DNA of 64,000 nt from Clostridium sp. 1001275B_160808_H3 (GCF_015550425.1 NZ_JADNAT010000016.1:27108-91107); one strand, 5' to 3'; counted from the first letter of the stretch, positions 44,536-54,776 are shown. Notes: generated by a model from the letters alone, not told the origin. Numbers and translations: made by a program.

Positions 44536-46182
44536 TTATTTTTGTGTATTTTTTATTTTATTTAATAACTCTTTATATTCAACATCTAATTCTGCTTTTT
44601 TTGTTTCATCTATTTCTAAAGATAATAGTGAAATAACTTCTGTTAATCTATTATTTAAAATTAGCAATTCCTCTTCACATTTCTTTTTATTAGTATCAAT
44701 TTTTTCACTATTTTTATGCTCTAAATAAAAACTATAACCTCCATCGAACTCATGTAATTTATTTTCTTTAATTTCAATAATATAATCGCATATATTTGAA
44801 ATAAATCTTATATCATGGGATACTAAGACAATTGTCTTATCAGTATTTACTAAAGCATTTTCTAATGCTTCTATAGATTTAATATCCAAATAATTGGTTG
44901 GTTCATCAAGTATTAATATGTTATTGTCTGATAAAATCACCTTGCATAAACCTACCTTAACTCTTTCTCCTCCACTTAAATCTCCTACTCTTTTATATAC
45001 ACTTTTATCTTTAAATCCAAATTCACTTAAATTAATTCTTATAAAAGTTTCATCGTAAGATGAATCCTCTTTTATATTTTCCAAAATACTTTTATAATCA
45101 TCTAAAATGCTTTGCCCTTGGTCAAAGTATCCTATTTTTACATTACTTGAAATTTTAATTTTATCGCTATTTTCATTAATTATATATTTTAATAAAGTTG
45201 TTTTCCCACAACCATTTTCACCTAATAAAGCAATTTTTCTTCCTTGCTTTATTTTTAAGTTAACATTATCTATTAATACTTTATCTTTCACATAAATTTT
45301 TGAGTCTTCTATTTCAATAGGGGTTTTAGAATTTAATTTCATGCTTGGTACAATATTAATTATAATTTTTTTTGTATCCTTTGGTTTTTCTTTAACCTCT
45401 AAATGATCTATTCTGCTTTTAATTGATTTTATATTATTATCTATATTCTTCTTTCCTCTTTGATCCCCCATTTTTATAGTTTTAGCTTCTGATGGCCCCA
45501 TTCCCTTAGGTGCCTTTTTAATTCTATCTCTCAATACTTCCTTTTCTGATATAGCTTTTTCCAACCTAGATTTTTCATGAATATATTTATTATACTCTCT
45601 TTCATTAACCTTTCTATTTTCTTCTTTTTGATTCAGATAATCACTATAATTTCCATTATATATAGTAAGCTTTCCATCTTCAATTTCAACAATCTTATTA
45701 CATAAATCATCTAAGAAATTTCTATCATGAGAAATTATAAGCAATGCTCCTTTATATTTCTTAAACAGTTTATTTAAAAGCTTAACACTTTCGACATCTA
45801 AATTAGAAGTAGGTTCATCTGCTATTATAAGACTACTATTTTCTTCAAACGCCTTGACTATCCTCATCTTGACCTTTTCTCCTCCAGATAAATAATTATC
45901 ATATTCATCTGGAACATGAAACATACCTTTTACTTTTCCGTTGCCTTCAATTTCACACCATTCTTCTCTTTGACTAATATAAGAATAACTATCTGTAATA
46001 TAAGTGGTCCCCTCATCAGACTTTATTTCCCCTATTAATATTTTTATTAAAGTGGTTTTTCCTACTCCATTTTCCCCTACTATTCCAATTCTATCTCCGT
46101 CCATTACTTCAAATTTATCTATATCAAGTAATAATCTATCACCATAATATTTCTTCAAATTATTAATACTTCCAAGTTGCAT
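44536..46182 (-). CDS. ABC-F ATPase, probable ribosome-protection type
   Basis: The 548-residue soluble protein has two ABC domains and no TM segment. Domain 1 has GENGVGKTT, YLSGGEKVKMRIVKAF and LIIADEPTSNLD. Domain 2 has GENGCGKTT, LSGGERVKVGLCKVIL and LILDEPTNYLDIKS. The linker of about 80 residues contains PKGMGPSEAKTIKMGDQRG, which resembles that of antibiotic-resistance ABC-F proteins of the Vga/Lsa/Msr group rather than EttA or Uup. It may displace ribosome-targeting drugs; resistance is not proven. A C-terminal coiled coil is likely. Confidence 0.9.
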   Translation of the reverse strand: MQLGSINNLKKYYGDRLLLDIDKFEVMDGDRIGIVGENGVGKTTLIKILIGEIKSDEGTTYITDSYSYISQREEWCEIEGNGKVKGMFHVPDEYDNYLSGGEKVKMRIVKAFEENSSLIIADEPTSNLDVESVKLLNKLFKKYKGALLIISHDRNFLDDLCNKIVEIEDGKLTIYNGNYSDYLNQKEENRKVNEREYNKYIHEKSRLEKAISEKEVLRDRIKKAPKGMGPSEAKTIKMGDQRGKKNIDNNIKSIKSRIDHLEVKEKPKDTKKIIINIVPSMKLNSKTPIEIEDSKIYVKDKVLIDNVNLKIKQGRKIALLGENGCGKTTLLKYIINENSDKIKISSNVKIGYFDQGQSILDDYKSILENIKEDSSYDETFIRINLSEFGFKDKSVYKRVGDLSGGERVKVGLCKVILSDNNILILDEPTNYLDIKSIEALENALVNTDKTIVLVSHDIRFISNICDYIIEIKENKLHEFDGGYSFYLEHKNSEKIDTNKKKCEEELLILNNRLTEVISLLSLEIDETKKAELDVEYKELLNKIKNTQK

Positions 46183-46474
46183 ATTAAGGCCTCCATAAAT
46201 GAAAATATAAAAGAAGGATATTGCAAAAATTCTACTTTACAACTATCCCTCTTAAATTAATCTTTTATAATATTATTTGATTTATTACTTAAATGTATTC
46301 TATTATAATTTTTAATTTTGCTATTTTACCTAGATAAGCCTGTTAATTTTTAATAACATAACACTATAATTATTAAGATAATTAATTAAAACATATATAT
46401 TTAATAATATTACTAGCTTTTGGACAAGATATATATTATGATTATTAAAAATACAAATTTAAGGTGGTGTACTT
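46183..46474. other. divergent intergenic region
   Basis: AT-rich gap between the ABC-F gene and the His-rich protein gene. I see no attenuator peptide, riboswitch or other clear structure; divergent promoters are expected. Confidence 0.4.
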
Positions 46475-46795
46475 ATGAAAGTTTACGCAATAACATTTTA
46501 TTTAAATGAAGATTCACATTCATGTGGTTGTGATTCTCACGATCATAACCATGATCATGAACATCATCACCATCACCGTGATGACTATGATATAGTTGGT
46601 ACTATAAAGACATTTGGAGCTTGGGCTAACTTCATGCCTGATAGCTACTTAGTTAAAACCGATGCTTCAGCTAAAGAAATTTCAGAAAAGATTAACGCAT
46701 TCTTACAACCTAATGATTTACTTTTTGTAACTAAAGTTGATACAGATGATGTTGCATCATTAACTCCAGGTTTAGTAGATTGGCTAAAAGCGTAA
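46475..46795 (+). CDS. small His-rich, probable metal-binding protein
   Basis: This 106-residue soluble protein has a metal-binding-looking segment at residues 13-36: CGCDSHDHNHDHEHHHHHRDD, given here shortened as CGC...HDHNHDHEHHHHH. It holds two Cys and about ten His. The rest forms a small alpha/beta unit (VGTIKTFGAWANFMPDSYLV, ISEKINAFLQPNDLLFVTKV). It likely binds nickel, zinc or cobalt, as storage or delivery. I do not recognise the family. AAGGTGG precedes the ATG and a strong terminator follows, so it is a single gene. Confidence 0.82.
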   Translation: MKVYAITFYLNEDSHSCGCDSHDHNHDHEHHHHHRDDYDIVGTIKTFGAWANFMPDSYLVKTDASAKEISEKINAFLQPNDLLFVTKVDTDDVASLTPGLVDWLKA

Positions 46796-46811
46796 TTATA
46801 AAAAGTTAAAT

Positions 46812-46860
46812 GAGCTGTTGCATAATTAAAATTGTCTAACCTTATGCACAGCTCCTTTTT
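46812..46860 (+). terminator. terminator of the His-rich protein gene
   Basis: Stem GAGCTGTTGCATAA/TTATGCACAGCTC has one bulged T and is followed by CTTTTTTACTTC. It lies 16 bases after the stop codon. Confidence 0.9.
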
Positions 46861-46968
46861 TACTTCTTAAATAAATTTTTAATTAATCATAACTCTTTAA
46901 ACTTTTATAGAATACCCTATTAAGATTTAATAAAAATAATTTTTTAAATAATATCTATTAAAATACAA

Positions 46969-47952
46969 TTAATAGATTGGATCAGTAATTATTCCAAAGG
47001 ATGTTGCTTTTATTAAAGGATTATTTATAAGTTCCATCAATTCTTCCTTTGTTCCGTGAACTACTACACCTAAAACTTTTGCATCATCTGATGAAGTTTT
47101 TCCTCTTTCCATTATTTCATCATATAAAATTTTATGATCTATCATAGGACTTTTACTTAATCTTTCTATCAATTCATCATATTTTTCATTATAATCTCTA
47201 AAATTAAAATGAACAGCATTATAACATTCTATTCCAATAACATAATTTTCTTCAATTCCATTAGCTTTACTATCATAATTTTCAATTTTATATTTATACT
47301 CATTCATTTTTTCCTTTGTAAAAGCATCTAACCATAGCCATGTTATTTTAGCTGGTTTTAACTTTTCCTGAATAAAAAACATATCATTTACCTTATAAGG
47401 TTTATCAAAAGAAATTGCCATTTCAATAACTTTACCATCAGGAACTTTTTCTATAATATTTAAATCATTTTGATACTCTTTATATTGAAGTGCTGGGTGA
47501 AAAAATCTTAAACTTTTATATCCATACTTCCATGTGGATATAGGCCATTCACTTTCTGATTCATTAGGACCGCCACCATTTATTCTATCATATCTATCTG
47601 TATGTTCACTTTCTTCTTCACCATTTAATCCAAATTTAGTAACTGAGTCATTTATAATTACATTTTTTCCTCCAATACTTTTTGATATTTTCATAAATCT
47701 TGTCCCACCTAGTATTCCAAAAAAGTCACTAGACTCACTTATATATCCATTTGGTGTACTCAATTTAACTACTGCCTCATCTCTTTCATATGCCATTAAG
47801 CTATACTTTAAACATAATTTGCTATTAATAAAGCTTCCTATTATAAAAACTATAATTGATAGTACTATTATTTTTAAAGTTAATTTTATTTTAGCTATTC
47901 TAACAGCCTTCTTTATTTTATTTTCATCTAAAAAATCATCTATATTTTTCAT
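46969..47952 (-). CDS. anti-sigma factor, Sigma_reg_N/Sigma_reg_C type
   Basis: The 327-residue protein has a short cytoplasmic N-terminus (1-28), one TM helix (about 29-47), and an extracellular part of about 275 residues. The N-terminal IDDFLDENKIKKAVRIAKIK is typical of the clostridial anti-sigma proteins with a Sigma_reg_N domain, and the C-terminal region (YDEIMERGKTSSDDAKVLGVVVHGTKEELMEL) matches Sigma_reg_C. It overlaps the ECF sigma gene by 17 bp and probably holds that sigma factor inactive at the membrane. Confidence 0.87.
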   Translation of the reverse strand: MKNIDDFLDENKIKKAVRIAKIKLTLKIIVLSIIVFIIGSFINSKLCLKYSLMAYERDEAVVKLSTPNGYISESSDFFGILGGTRFMKISKSIGGKNVIINDSVTKFGLNGEEESEHTDRYDRINGGGPNESESEWPISTWKYGYKSLRFFHPALQYKEYQNDLNIIEKVPDGKVIEMAISFDKPYKVNDMFFIQEKLKPAKITWLWLDAFTKEKMNEYKYKIENYDSKANGIEENYVIGIECYNAVHFNFRDYNEKYDELIERLSKSPMIDHKILYDEIMERGKTSSDDAKVLGVVVHGTKEELMELINNPLIKATSFGIITDPIY

Positions 47953-48451
47953 TTAATTTATTCCACTCCTCTTTAAATTTATTTCTTGCTCTATATAAAT
48001 AAACCTTAATAGTATTTTCATCTAATCCTAATAATAAGCTTATTTCTTTATAGCTTAAATTCATTTCATACTTAAATATAATTAAAGTTCTATATTCTTC
48101 TTTTAATAAATATAATACTTCTAATATTTCTTTTGATTTTTCTTTACTTAAAACACTTTCTTCTATATTTACGTTATCTACTAGTTCTTCATAAAACTTT
48201 TCTTCATATATGGATATTGATTTAATTATCTTCCCTCTCTTTAACTTGTTTTTATAATTATTTATAGCAACCTTAAATAACCAAGAGGAAATATTCTTAA
48301 TATCTATTTCAGTCACATACTCAATAGCCTTTATAAAGCTATCATGGACAATGTCTTCTGCATCATTAATTGGACATCCACACTTTACTAAATATAGACA
48401 TATAATATTAAATTGCTTTTTATATAAATTTATAATTAGATTTTTGTCCAT
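47936..48451 (-). CDS. ECF RNA polymerase sigma factor
   Basis: This 171-residue sigma-70 family protein has region 2 (NAEDIVHDSFIKAIEY-like INDAEDIVHDSFIKAIEYV, ISSWLFKVAINNYKNKLKR) and region 4 (LLKEEYRTLIIFKYEMNLSYKEISLLLGLDENTIKVYLYRARNKF). It directs polymerase to stress promoters. The gene pair with the membrane anti-sigma factor is the standard arrangement. AAAGGAGGAAAT precedes the ATG. A matching -35/-10 promoter was not found with confidence upstream. Confidence 0.93.
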   Translation of the reverse strand: MDKNLIINLYKKQFNIICLYLVKCGCPINDAEDIVHDSFIKAIEYVTEIDIKNISSWLFKVAINNYKNKLKRGKIIKSISIYEEKFYEELVDNVNIEESVLSKEKSKEILEVLYLLKEEYRTLIIFKYEMNLSYKEISLLLGLDENTIKVYLYRARNKFKEEWNKLNEKYR

Positions 48452-48961
48452 ATTTCCTCCTTTCGTGTTCTAAACCTTTCATAAATAAAACAATTGAAAT
48501 AATAAGATGTGTACAAAATAAACATTTTTTTATTAAGTTTCAAAAATATTTTTTAAACTTAATATCTAAACAGTTTATTGATACTTATATATGCACAATA
48601 TAATTAATTCTAAAATAAAGCATTATATCCTCTATTCCCTTTAAAACTTTCTCATGTTATATAGTTAATATTTTTTCACATGAGTTAAAGATATTGTTGA
48701 TTTATAATTAAAGAAAATTTGAAGTGTTCTATAAACTAGGAGGCGTTGAATTGATAAATTAAGAAGTTTAAATTTTTGACTAACTACCTATAGTAGTAAA
48801 TTAATGTAAGAAAGAAAAAGATATATAAAAAAATAATATTTATACATTTTTATTTTTCCAGCTAATATTTTATTAAATTACCATAATTTTAAATGTTTAT
48901 ATAAATAACATTTAATCTAATGTATAATTATTATAAATTTATAAAAAGGGGCTGGGGCTAT
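48452..48961. other. 510-bp intergenic region
   Basis: The gap is divergent between the sigma factor and the 77-residue gene. It contains an inverted repeat AAATGTT/TAACATTT at 48891-48912, possibly an operator for the small gene, and a short ACTAC/GTAGT hairpin near 48782. An AGGAGG at about 48739 leads only to a 3-codon ORF. Nothing else supported. Confidence 0.45.
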
Positions 48962-49195
48962 ATGAAATATAAAATATTAAAGGCGAATATGATAAACTAT
49001 AAACTTTACTATGAGGGAAAAGAAATTGATTCCTACATTGACTTAATTAATAAGTATTCAAAAGATGGATATTCATTATCTCAAATTTTATCATTACCAA
49101 GTGAAGATCCTTCTACTCAATTAACACTAGATATTATTTTACAAAAAGATGGTGATTTGTCTCCATATAATGAAAATCAAGGGTTTCCATATTAA
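48962..49195 (+). CDS. hypothetical 77-residue protein
   Basis: I do not recognise this protein. From ATG 48962 it reads MKYKILKANMINYKLYYEGK and ends in NENQGFPY. It is soluble, with a mix of charged and aromatic residues, and predicted alpha/beta; the middle DLINKYSKDGYSLSQILSLP looks like a helix and a turn. The start is supported by AAAAAGGGGCTGGGG; an upstream ATG at 48920 has no site. A good terminator follows 7 bases after the stop. It appears to be a single gene. Confidence 0.72.
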   Translation: MKYKILKANMINYKLYYEGKEIDSYIDLINKYSKDGYSLSQILSLPSEDPSTQLTLDIILQKDGDLSPYNENQGFPY

Positions 49196-49202
49196 TTATA
49201 AA

Positions 49203-49237
49203 AAAAGGAAAGCTATTTGTTTTATAGCTTTCCTTTT
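49203..49237 (+). terminator. terminator of the 77-residue gene
   Basis: Perfect 14-bp stem AAAAGGAAAGCTAT/ATAGCTTTCCTTTT with a 7-base loop. It can also serve the converging aminotransferase gene. Confidence 0.9.
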
Positions 49238-49253
49238 ATCTTTAATCTAAATT

Positions 49254-50258
49254 TTAAGCATTAAGAATTAAAAATTTTTTTATATTCTCTATAACTATCC
49301 TATTTTGTTCTTTTGTCCCCATGGAAATTCTTACGAACCCATCCATTCCAATTAATCTACCATCCTTTACTATTATCCCTTTCTCTTTTAGGAAATCTAC
49401 TAGCTTAGTTGCTTTATCTCCTAATTTGAACATAATAAAAGAGGCATATGATTTTATATATTCTATGTTAAGTTCTTCAAGAGTAGATTCGTACATATTA
49501 AGTGCTTCCTTATTTCTAATTCTTACTTTTTCTATGTACTCTTTCTCTTTTATGACTCTAACAGCTAAACCTTGAGCATATGAATTTAAATCAAAGGGAC
49601 CAATAACAAATTTAAATTCATCAATTATGTTTTTCCTAGCAACTCCATATCCCACTCTCACTCCTGCTAACCCATAAGCTTTTGAGAAAGTTCTTAATAT
49701 TATTACATTAGAAAATTCTTTGTATATATTTACAGAATCTAATGGACTTTTTTCTACAAACTCTATATATGCTTCATCTAAAACTACTTTAACATATGAA
49801 GGAACCTTTTGTAAAAATGATATTATATCTTCATCATTTAAAAATGTTCCTGTTGGATTATGAGGATTTGATATCCAAATCAATCTTGTATTTTCATTTA
49901 TTTTTTCTAAAGTAGCATTTAAATCAATACCATAGTTGTTTAATGGAACTTTAATATATTTACACTCTTTTATTTTAGCAGCAACTTCATATGTAGGGAA
50001 TGCTACCTCTGGCATTATTACTTCATGATTTCCCCTTACTAACCCAAAAGTCAAAACTTTAATTAAATAGTCTGAACCATGCGAACAGAATACTTCTTCT
50101 TTTGTTATTCCAAAATATTTAGCAATTTCTTCTCTCACTACAGAATTTGTTACATCTGGATATAATTTAGGATCTATTTTTTTTATGCAATCTACTATAT
50201 CAAATGAATGTTTTATTTGATTTTCATTTGAATCCAGTTTAATTATGTCATAGTTCAA
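49254..50258 (-). CDS. HisC-like aminotransferase
   Basis: This PLP-dependent class I/II aminotransferase of about 334 residues has the HisC hallmarks: KLDSNENQ at the start, SHGSDYLI for phosphate binding, WISNPHNPTG, VLDEAYIEF and the PLP-Lys in RTFSKAYGLAGVRVGYG. No other histidine gene is nearby, so it may act on aromatic or other 2-oxo acids together with the adjacent dehydrogenase. A GTG at 50267 is possible, but AGGTGAT then lies inside the gene; TTG 50258 with that site upstream is preferred. It lies 9 bp after the dehydrogenase gene. Confidence 0.87.
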   Translation of the reverse strand: MNYDIIKLDSNENQIKHSFDIVDCIKKIDPKLYPDVTNSVVREEIAKYFGITKEEVFCSHGSDYLIKVLTFGLVRGNHEVIMPEVAFPTYEVAAKIKECKYIKVPLNNYGIDLNATLEKINENTRLIWISNPHNPTGTFLNDEDIISFLQKVPSYVKVVLDEAYIEFVEKSPLDSVNIYKEFSNVIILRTFSKAYGLAGVRVGYGVARKNIIDEFKFVIGPFDLNSYAQGLAVRVIKEKEYIEKVRIRNKEALNMYESTLEELNIEYIKSYASFIMFKLGDKATKLVDFLKEKGIIVKDGRLIGMDGFVRISMGTKEQNRIVIENIKKFLILNA

Positions 50259-50267
50259 TTTTATCAC

Positions 50268-51254
50268 CTATGCTAATTTGTTTTTACAATCATTTTTTGT
50301 TTCAAAATCATATAGATTTTCTAATGTATATTCAACCATATTAGCTACAGCTTCATCTGTATAGAATCCATAGTGAGGAGTTACTATAACATTTGGGAAT
50401 GATTTTAAAGTTAATAATGTTTCATCACTAATTACATTATTTTGATGGTTGCTATGGAAAATTCCATACTCATATTCATAAACATCTGTTGCAACACCAC
50501 CAATTTTACCACTCTTTACACCTTCAATTAGTGCTTTAGCATCCATTAATTGACCTCTAGATGTATTTATTAAAATTACACCATCCTTCATTTTAGCAAT
50601 TGACTCATCATTTATTAAGTGATAATTATCAGCTGTTAATGGACAATGAAGTGATATTATATCAGCTTGTTCAAATACTTCATCTAATGTTTTATATTCA
50701 ATATATTTTGCTGCATTTTCATTAGGATATAAATCATATCCTATCATCTTACTGCCAAATCCTGAAAATGCTTTAATAGCAATTTGTCCAATTCTTCCTG
50801 TTCCAATAAAACCTATTGTTTTATTTCTTAATTCAAATCCAATTAATCCATCTAATGAAAAATCTTGAGCTTCTACTCTTTTAAATGCTTTCTTAAAGTT
50901 TCTTGCTAAACATAAAGTAACCCCTACTGCAAATTCTCCTACTGAGTTTGGTGAATATGCTGGTACATTTGCAACATTTACTCCAAATTCTTTTGCAGCT
51001 TCTAAATCAATATTGTTATATCCAGCTGAACGTGTTGCTAAATATTTAACACCTAATTTTGAAATTATTTCTATTGCCTCTTTATTTGCATTACAATTTC
51101 CCAATATGCTTATAGCATCATATCCTTCAGCTAAATTTGCATTTGAAGGTCCAAAAGATTCCTTTACAATTGTAACCTCATGGTTATACTTGCTTGAAAA
51201 CTTTTCAAAACTACTCATTTCATCTGGTCTTACACAATACGCTAATACTTTCAT
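50268..51254 (-). CDS. D-isomer-specific 2-hydroxyacid dehydrogenase, LdhA-like
   Basis: The 328-residue NAD-dependent enzyme interconverts D-2-hydroxy acids and 2-oxo acids. It has TRSAGYNNIDL, the NAD-binding IGFIGTGRIGQIAIKAF, LHCPLTADNYHLIN, catalytic Arg in NTSRGQLMD, Glu in TDVYEYEYGIF and His in VTPHYGFYT. It resembles D-lactate, 2-hydroxyisocaproate and phenyllactate dehydrogenases; these cannot be told apart here. It is followed within 9 bp by an aminotransferase, so a path from amino acid to 2-oxo acid to D-hydroxy acid is plausible. Confidence 0.92.
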   Translation of the reverse strand: MKVLAYCVRPDEMSSFEKFSSKYNHEVTIVKESFGPSNANLAEGYDAISILGNCNANKEAIEIISKLGVKYLATRSAGYNNIDLEAAKEFGVNVANVPAYSPNSVGEFAVGVTLCLARNFKKAFKRVEAQDFSLDGLIGFELRNKTIGFIGTGRIGQIAIKAFSGFGSKMIGYDLYPNENAAKYIEYKTLDEVFEQADIISLHCPLTADNYHLINDESIAKMKDGVILINTSRGQLMDAKALIEGVKSGKIGGVATDVYEYEYGIFHSNHQNNVISDETLLTLKSFPNVIVTPHYGFYTDEAVANMVEYTLENLYDFETKNDCKNKLA

Positions 51255-51333
51255 AACTCTACTCCTTTTATTTATCTTTTTGTAAATTTATTAGATAAAT
51301 ATAGTAGGAGTCTCCTCCTACATATATCCATTT

Positions 51334-52389
51334 CTATTCAAATGTTAATTTATAATCTTCTTCTGAAACTATTTTTACAGTTTTAGTAAATATGTAATTA
51401 AATAATATTCCTAATGCTATTGGAGCAACCACAAATATTATAGTAACAATTATTACATTCATTGTTGTATATCCACCCATTAAATTTAAAGCATTAATTG
51501 GTCCTATTAATCCAGAAATACCAAATCCAGCACTCATAGGAGTTCCTTGAATATTAAATATTCCAGCTAATGCTCCTAATATAGCTGCATTACAAAAAAT
51601 TGGCACCATCATTATAGGCTTCTTTACGAAATTCACCATTTGCATCTTAGGAGATCCTAAGAAATGTGCTATTGAAGTTCCAAAAGAATTTACTTTCCAT
51701 CCACAAATAGCTAGTCCAAAACCAGTTGCTACAACTCCTAAATTTGCTGCTCCTGATCCTATTCCCCCAAGAGCAATTGCTGTTGCAACTGCAACTGTTG
51801 AAAAAGGTGATATTATTAAGAATGCGAAACATAAAGATATTAATATTCCCATTAATATCGGTTGTAACGTTGTAAATTTATTGATTATATCACCAATTAA
51901 TAATGTTATTCCTTTAACATACGGTAATATAAAAATACCAATTCCTCCTGCAACAATTACTACTATTGCTGGCACTAGCAATATTGTATACGCCTTTAGC
52001 TTATTACCTAAAAGCATTACAATTCCAACTGCTATAGCTGCAGTAATTGCAACGTTAATTACATCCCCTGTTCCTGCAAATATAAATGCACCATTTTCTC
52101 CAACACTTGCTACGCCAGATCCAACTACTGCTGCCATTCCAACTGCTGTAATTTGAATTGGAGTTAACTTAAATTGCATTGCAATACAAACACCTATTAC
52201 CACTGGTGAAAGTCTCATTGCAAGTAAAGTTATATCAAAAATTGTTTGTGCTGGGGCAAAATGAGGAATTATTACCTTTAATAATTCACCTAATAAAGCA
52301 TTTGGTATAAGAGCCACTACTATACCAACGCTTAACCCTGCTAACAGCTTGTCCATAAACTGCTTAGCTGTCATCTTTTCGTTACTCAT
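51334..52389 (-). CDS. PTS_EIIC_2-family permease, orphan
   Basis: The 351-residue membrane protein has about ten TM segments rich in Gly, Ala and Ile. It fits the PTS_EIIC_2 family, seen in the start MTAKQFMDKLLAGLSVGIVVALIPNALLGE and the LSPVVIGVCIAMQFKLTPIQ segment. No IIA or IIB partner is encoded nearby, so it may not be a classic sugar PTS. It is 79 bp upstream of the dehydrogenase gene on the same strand and may be cotranscribed, suggesting uptake or export of a hydroxy or oxo acid; that is inference. Confidence 0.82.
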   Translation of the reverse strand: MSNEKMTAKQFMDKLLAGLSVGIVVALIPNALLGELLKVIIPHFAPAQTIFDITLLAMRLSPVVIGVCIAMQFKLTPIQITAVGMAAVVGSGVASVGENGAFIFAGTGDVINVAITAAIAVGIVMLLGNKLKAYTILLVPAIVVIVAGGIGIFILPYVKGITLLIGDIINKFTTLQPILMGILISLCFAFLIISPFSTVAVATAIALGGIGSGAANLGVVATGFGLAICGWKVNSFGTSIAHFLGSPKMQMVNFVKKPIMMVPIFCNAAILGALAGIFNIQGTPMSAGFGISGLIGPINALNLMGGYTTMNVIIVTIIFVVAPIALGILFNYIFTKTVKIVSEEDYKLTFE

Positions 52390-52619
52390 AATTTTACTCT
52401 CCTTCTGATTTTATTATGTATTTAAAAAATTCATTTTAAATATACATTATATTGTTTTCTTTGTCAAATTTTAGCTATATTTTATATTTTTCACTTTTAT
52501 TTCCATAATATAGAATTAAATGTAAACTTTTAAGAGAAATTTGTATTTTAGATGTTTTTTTTATAAAGTTTTCCATTCCATATTTCGATATATAAATAAG
52601 AATAAATAGGAGGGTAAAA

Positions 52620-54644
52620 ATGAAAAATTTAAACAAATCATTAAAAAAGAACAAATCAATAAAAACACAAATAATATTACTCTTTTCAATATTATTGATA
52701 TCTTCACTTTTGGTTCTAACCGCTATAACAACAGTAGCAGTAAATAAACAAATAAAAGATGACTCTCTAAATATGATGTCAGAATTAACAAAAAGAAGTG
52801 CTAGCGAATTAAATGAATATGTAAATAAATATATTATGTTATCTGAAACACTAGCTTCCACTGTATCAATGTCTTCATATTCAGATATTCAAAAAAATTT
52901 AGTATCTCTTAATGGATACATTTCACAGTATAGTCTTGATAGAATATTAATTGCAGATAAATCTGGAAATGGCTTAAATAGTGGTGGACAAACTGTTAAT
53001 ATTTCAGATAGAGATTATTTTAAAACAGCTATGTCTGGTACTCCAACAGTTAGTAGCCCATTAACTGATAAAACTACTGGAAAAACTTTAATGGTTTATT
53101 CTGCTCCAATAAAAAATAATGGTCAAATAGTAGGGGTATTAGCTTTTGCTAGAGATGCTAAAGAAGTATCAGATAAGATAAGTACAATAACATTTAGGAA
53201 CACAGGAAAAACATGTCTAATAGATAATAATGGTACAACTATAGCTCATTATGAATATAAAAGAGTTCAAGAAGAAGAAAACATTATTGAAATAGCTAAA
53301 ACAAATACTTCATTAGCTGAGCTTGCTAAAAGTGTTGAAAAAATGAAATCTGGAGAAAATGGCTTTGATGAATATGGTTTTAATGGAACTAGAAGAGTAA
53401 TTTCGTATCAAAATATTCCAGGACTTAATTGGTCAGTAGGTCTTATGGTTGATAGTTCTGATCTATTTATGGTAGTTGATACAATTCTTAAAATAGTAAT
53501 TACTGTTGGTATTATATCTTTAATTATTTCAATGATACTAGCTTACAGATTTTCTAATAAACTTAGTATAAGATTAAAGTTAGTTTCTAATATAGTTTCA
53601 AATTTTGCAAAAGGTAACTTTTCACAAGTACTACCTAATAAGGAATTAAAGAAATCAGATGAAATAGGAGAAATACTTCATTCAATAGATAAATCTCAAG
53701 ATTCATTAAAAGATATGATTTCTTCCATAAAAGATTCATCAAATACCTTAGAGGAAGAATCCCTAAATCTAAATACTATGTCCGAGGATTATTTAACTTC
53801 ATGTAAAAATATTATTGCTGCTACAAAGGAAAGCTCTCAAGGTACATATAGTCAAGCTAACCAACTTTCTAGTATTACGGCTGATATGGATACATTTGAT
53901 ACTAATTTAACTTCTATAATTACATCTATTTCTAATATTAATACTATGGTAGCAAATATTAATAATAAATCTACTTCATCTAATGAAGATATAGGTGAAT
54001 TGGTATTAACTATGAAATCTTTAGAAAATAATTTTAAAACATTTAGTGATACTATTTTAAGTATGAAAGAAAATATAAATAATATAACATCTATAACTGA
54101 TGTAATAAACTCTCTTTCTGAACAAACTAATCTACTTGCTTTAAATGCTGCTATTGAAGCTTCTAGAGCTGGAGAGGCAGGAAAAGGATTTGCTGTTGTT
54201 GCTGATGAAATACGAAAACTAGCAGAAGAAAGTAAAACTTCATCAAGAGAAATTACTTCAATAGTACAAAATGTACTTACTCAAACCTCTGTTATTGTAA
54301 AAGAAAATGACTCTATTAGTTCATTATTTATAAACCAAATAAATGAAACCTCAAAAGTTATGTTTAGCTTTGATGAGATTATTTCTTTGGTCCTTGAAGT
54401 ATCTAAAGAAATAAATTCCTTAGATAAAAATTCTGAAAGCATATCTAAACGAAAGCAAAATATAATAGAAAATATAACTAATTCTTCTGCTATTTCTGAA
54501 GAACTAAGTGCTGCTACAGAAGAAATATATGCTTCATCAAGTGAATTATCTACTTCAAGTGAAAAAGTTGCTGATTCTGCTGAACATTTAAGTGCATTAA
54601 CTAAATCAATATTAGATAAACTTAGTAAATTTAAAATAGATTAA
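52620..54644 (+). CDS. methyl-accepting chemotaxis protein with Cache domain
   Basis: This 674-residue receptor has TM helix 1 (about 18-38), an extracellular dCache-type ligand domain (about 45-280, with [24 protein letters not shown] and LINDNNG-like [12 protein letters not shown]), TM helix 2 (about 285-310), HAMP, and a long cytoplasmic coiled coil. The kinase-control tip is [38 protein letters not shown]. It senses a small ligand, probably an amino acid or organic acid, and controls CheA. No che genes are nearby. AGGAGGG precedes the ATG. Confidence 0.95.
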   Translation: MKNLNKSLKKNKSIKTQIILLFSILLISSLLVLTAITTVAVNKQIKDDSLNMMSELTKRSASELNEYVNKYIMLSETLASTVSMSSYSDIQKNLVSLNGYISQYSLDRILIADKSGNGLNSGGQTVNISDRDYFKTAMSGTPTVSSPLTDKTTGKTLMVYSAPIKNNGQIVGVLAFARDAKEVSDKISTITFRNTGKTCLIDNNGTTIAHYEYKRVQEEENIIEIAKTNTSLAELAKSVEKMKSGENGFDEYGFNGTRRVISYQNIPGLNWSVGLMVDSSDLFMVVDTILKIVITVGIISLIISMILAYRFSNKLSIRLKLVSNIVSNFAKGNFSQVLPNKELKKSDEIGEILHSIDKSQDSLKDMISSIKDSSNTLEEESLNLNTMSEDYLTSCKNIIAATKESSQGTYSQANQLSSITADMDTFDTNLTSIITSISNINTMVANINNKSTSSNEDIGELVLTMKSLENNFKTFSDTILSMKENINNITSITDVINSLSEQTNLLALNAAIEASRAGEAGKGFAVVADEIRKLAEESKTSSREITSIVQNVLTQTSVIVKENDSISSLFINQINETSKVMFSFDEIISLVLEVSKEINSLDKNSESISKRKQNIIENITNSSAISEELSAATEEIYASSSELSTSSEKVADSAEHLSALTKSILDKLSKFKID

Positions 54645-54698
54645 CAAAAACTTTTCTTTATGTTAATCAATAAATTTATAATTTATATATAAACAATA

Positions 54699-54776
54699 AG
54701 AGTCGTAAATATGATTTACACCTTAGATATTAAATAAATATATCTAAGGTGAACTTCAATATTACGGCTCTTTTTT
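54699..54776. terminator. nested two-stem terminator
   Basis: Inner 12-bp perfect stem CACCTTAGATAT/ATATCTAAGGTG lies inside an outer stem around AGAGTCGTAA/TTACGGCTCT, followed by TTTTTT. It ends the chemoreceptor transcript and also faces the converging gene at 54780. Confidence 0.8.

Noticed and set aside
48735..48775. AGGAGG followed by TTG, resembling a gene start
   Set aside because: The frame closes after three codons.
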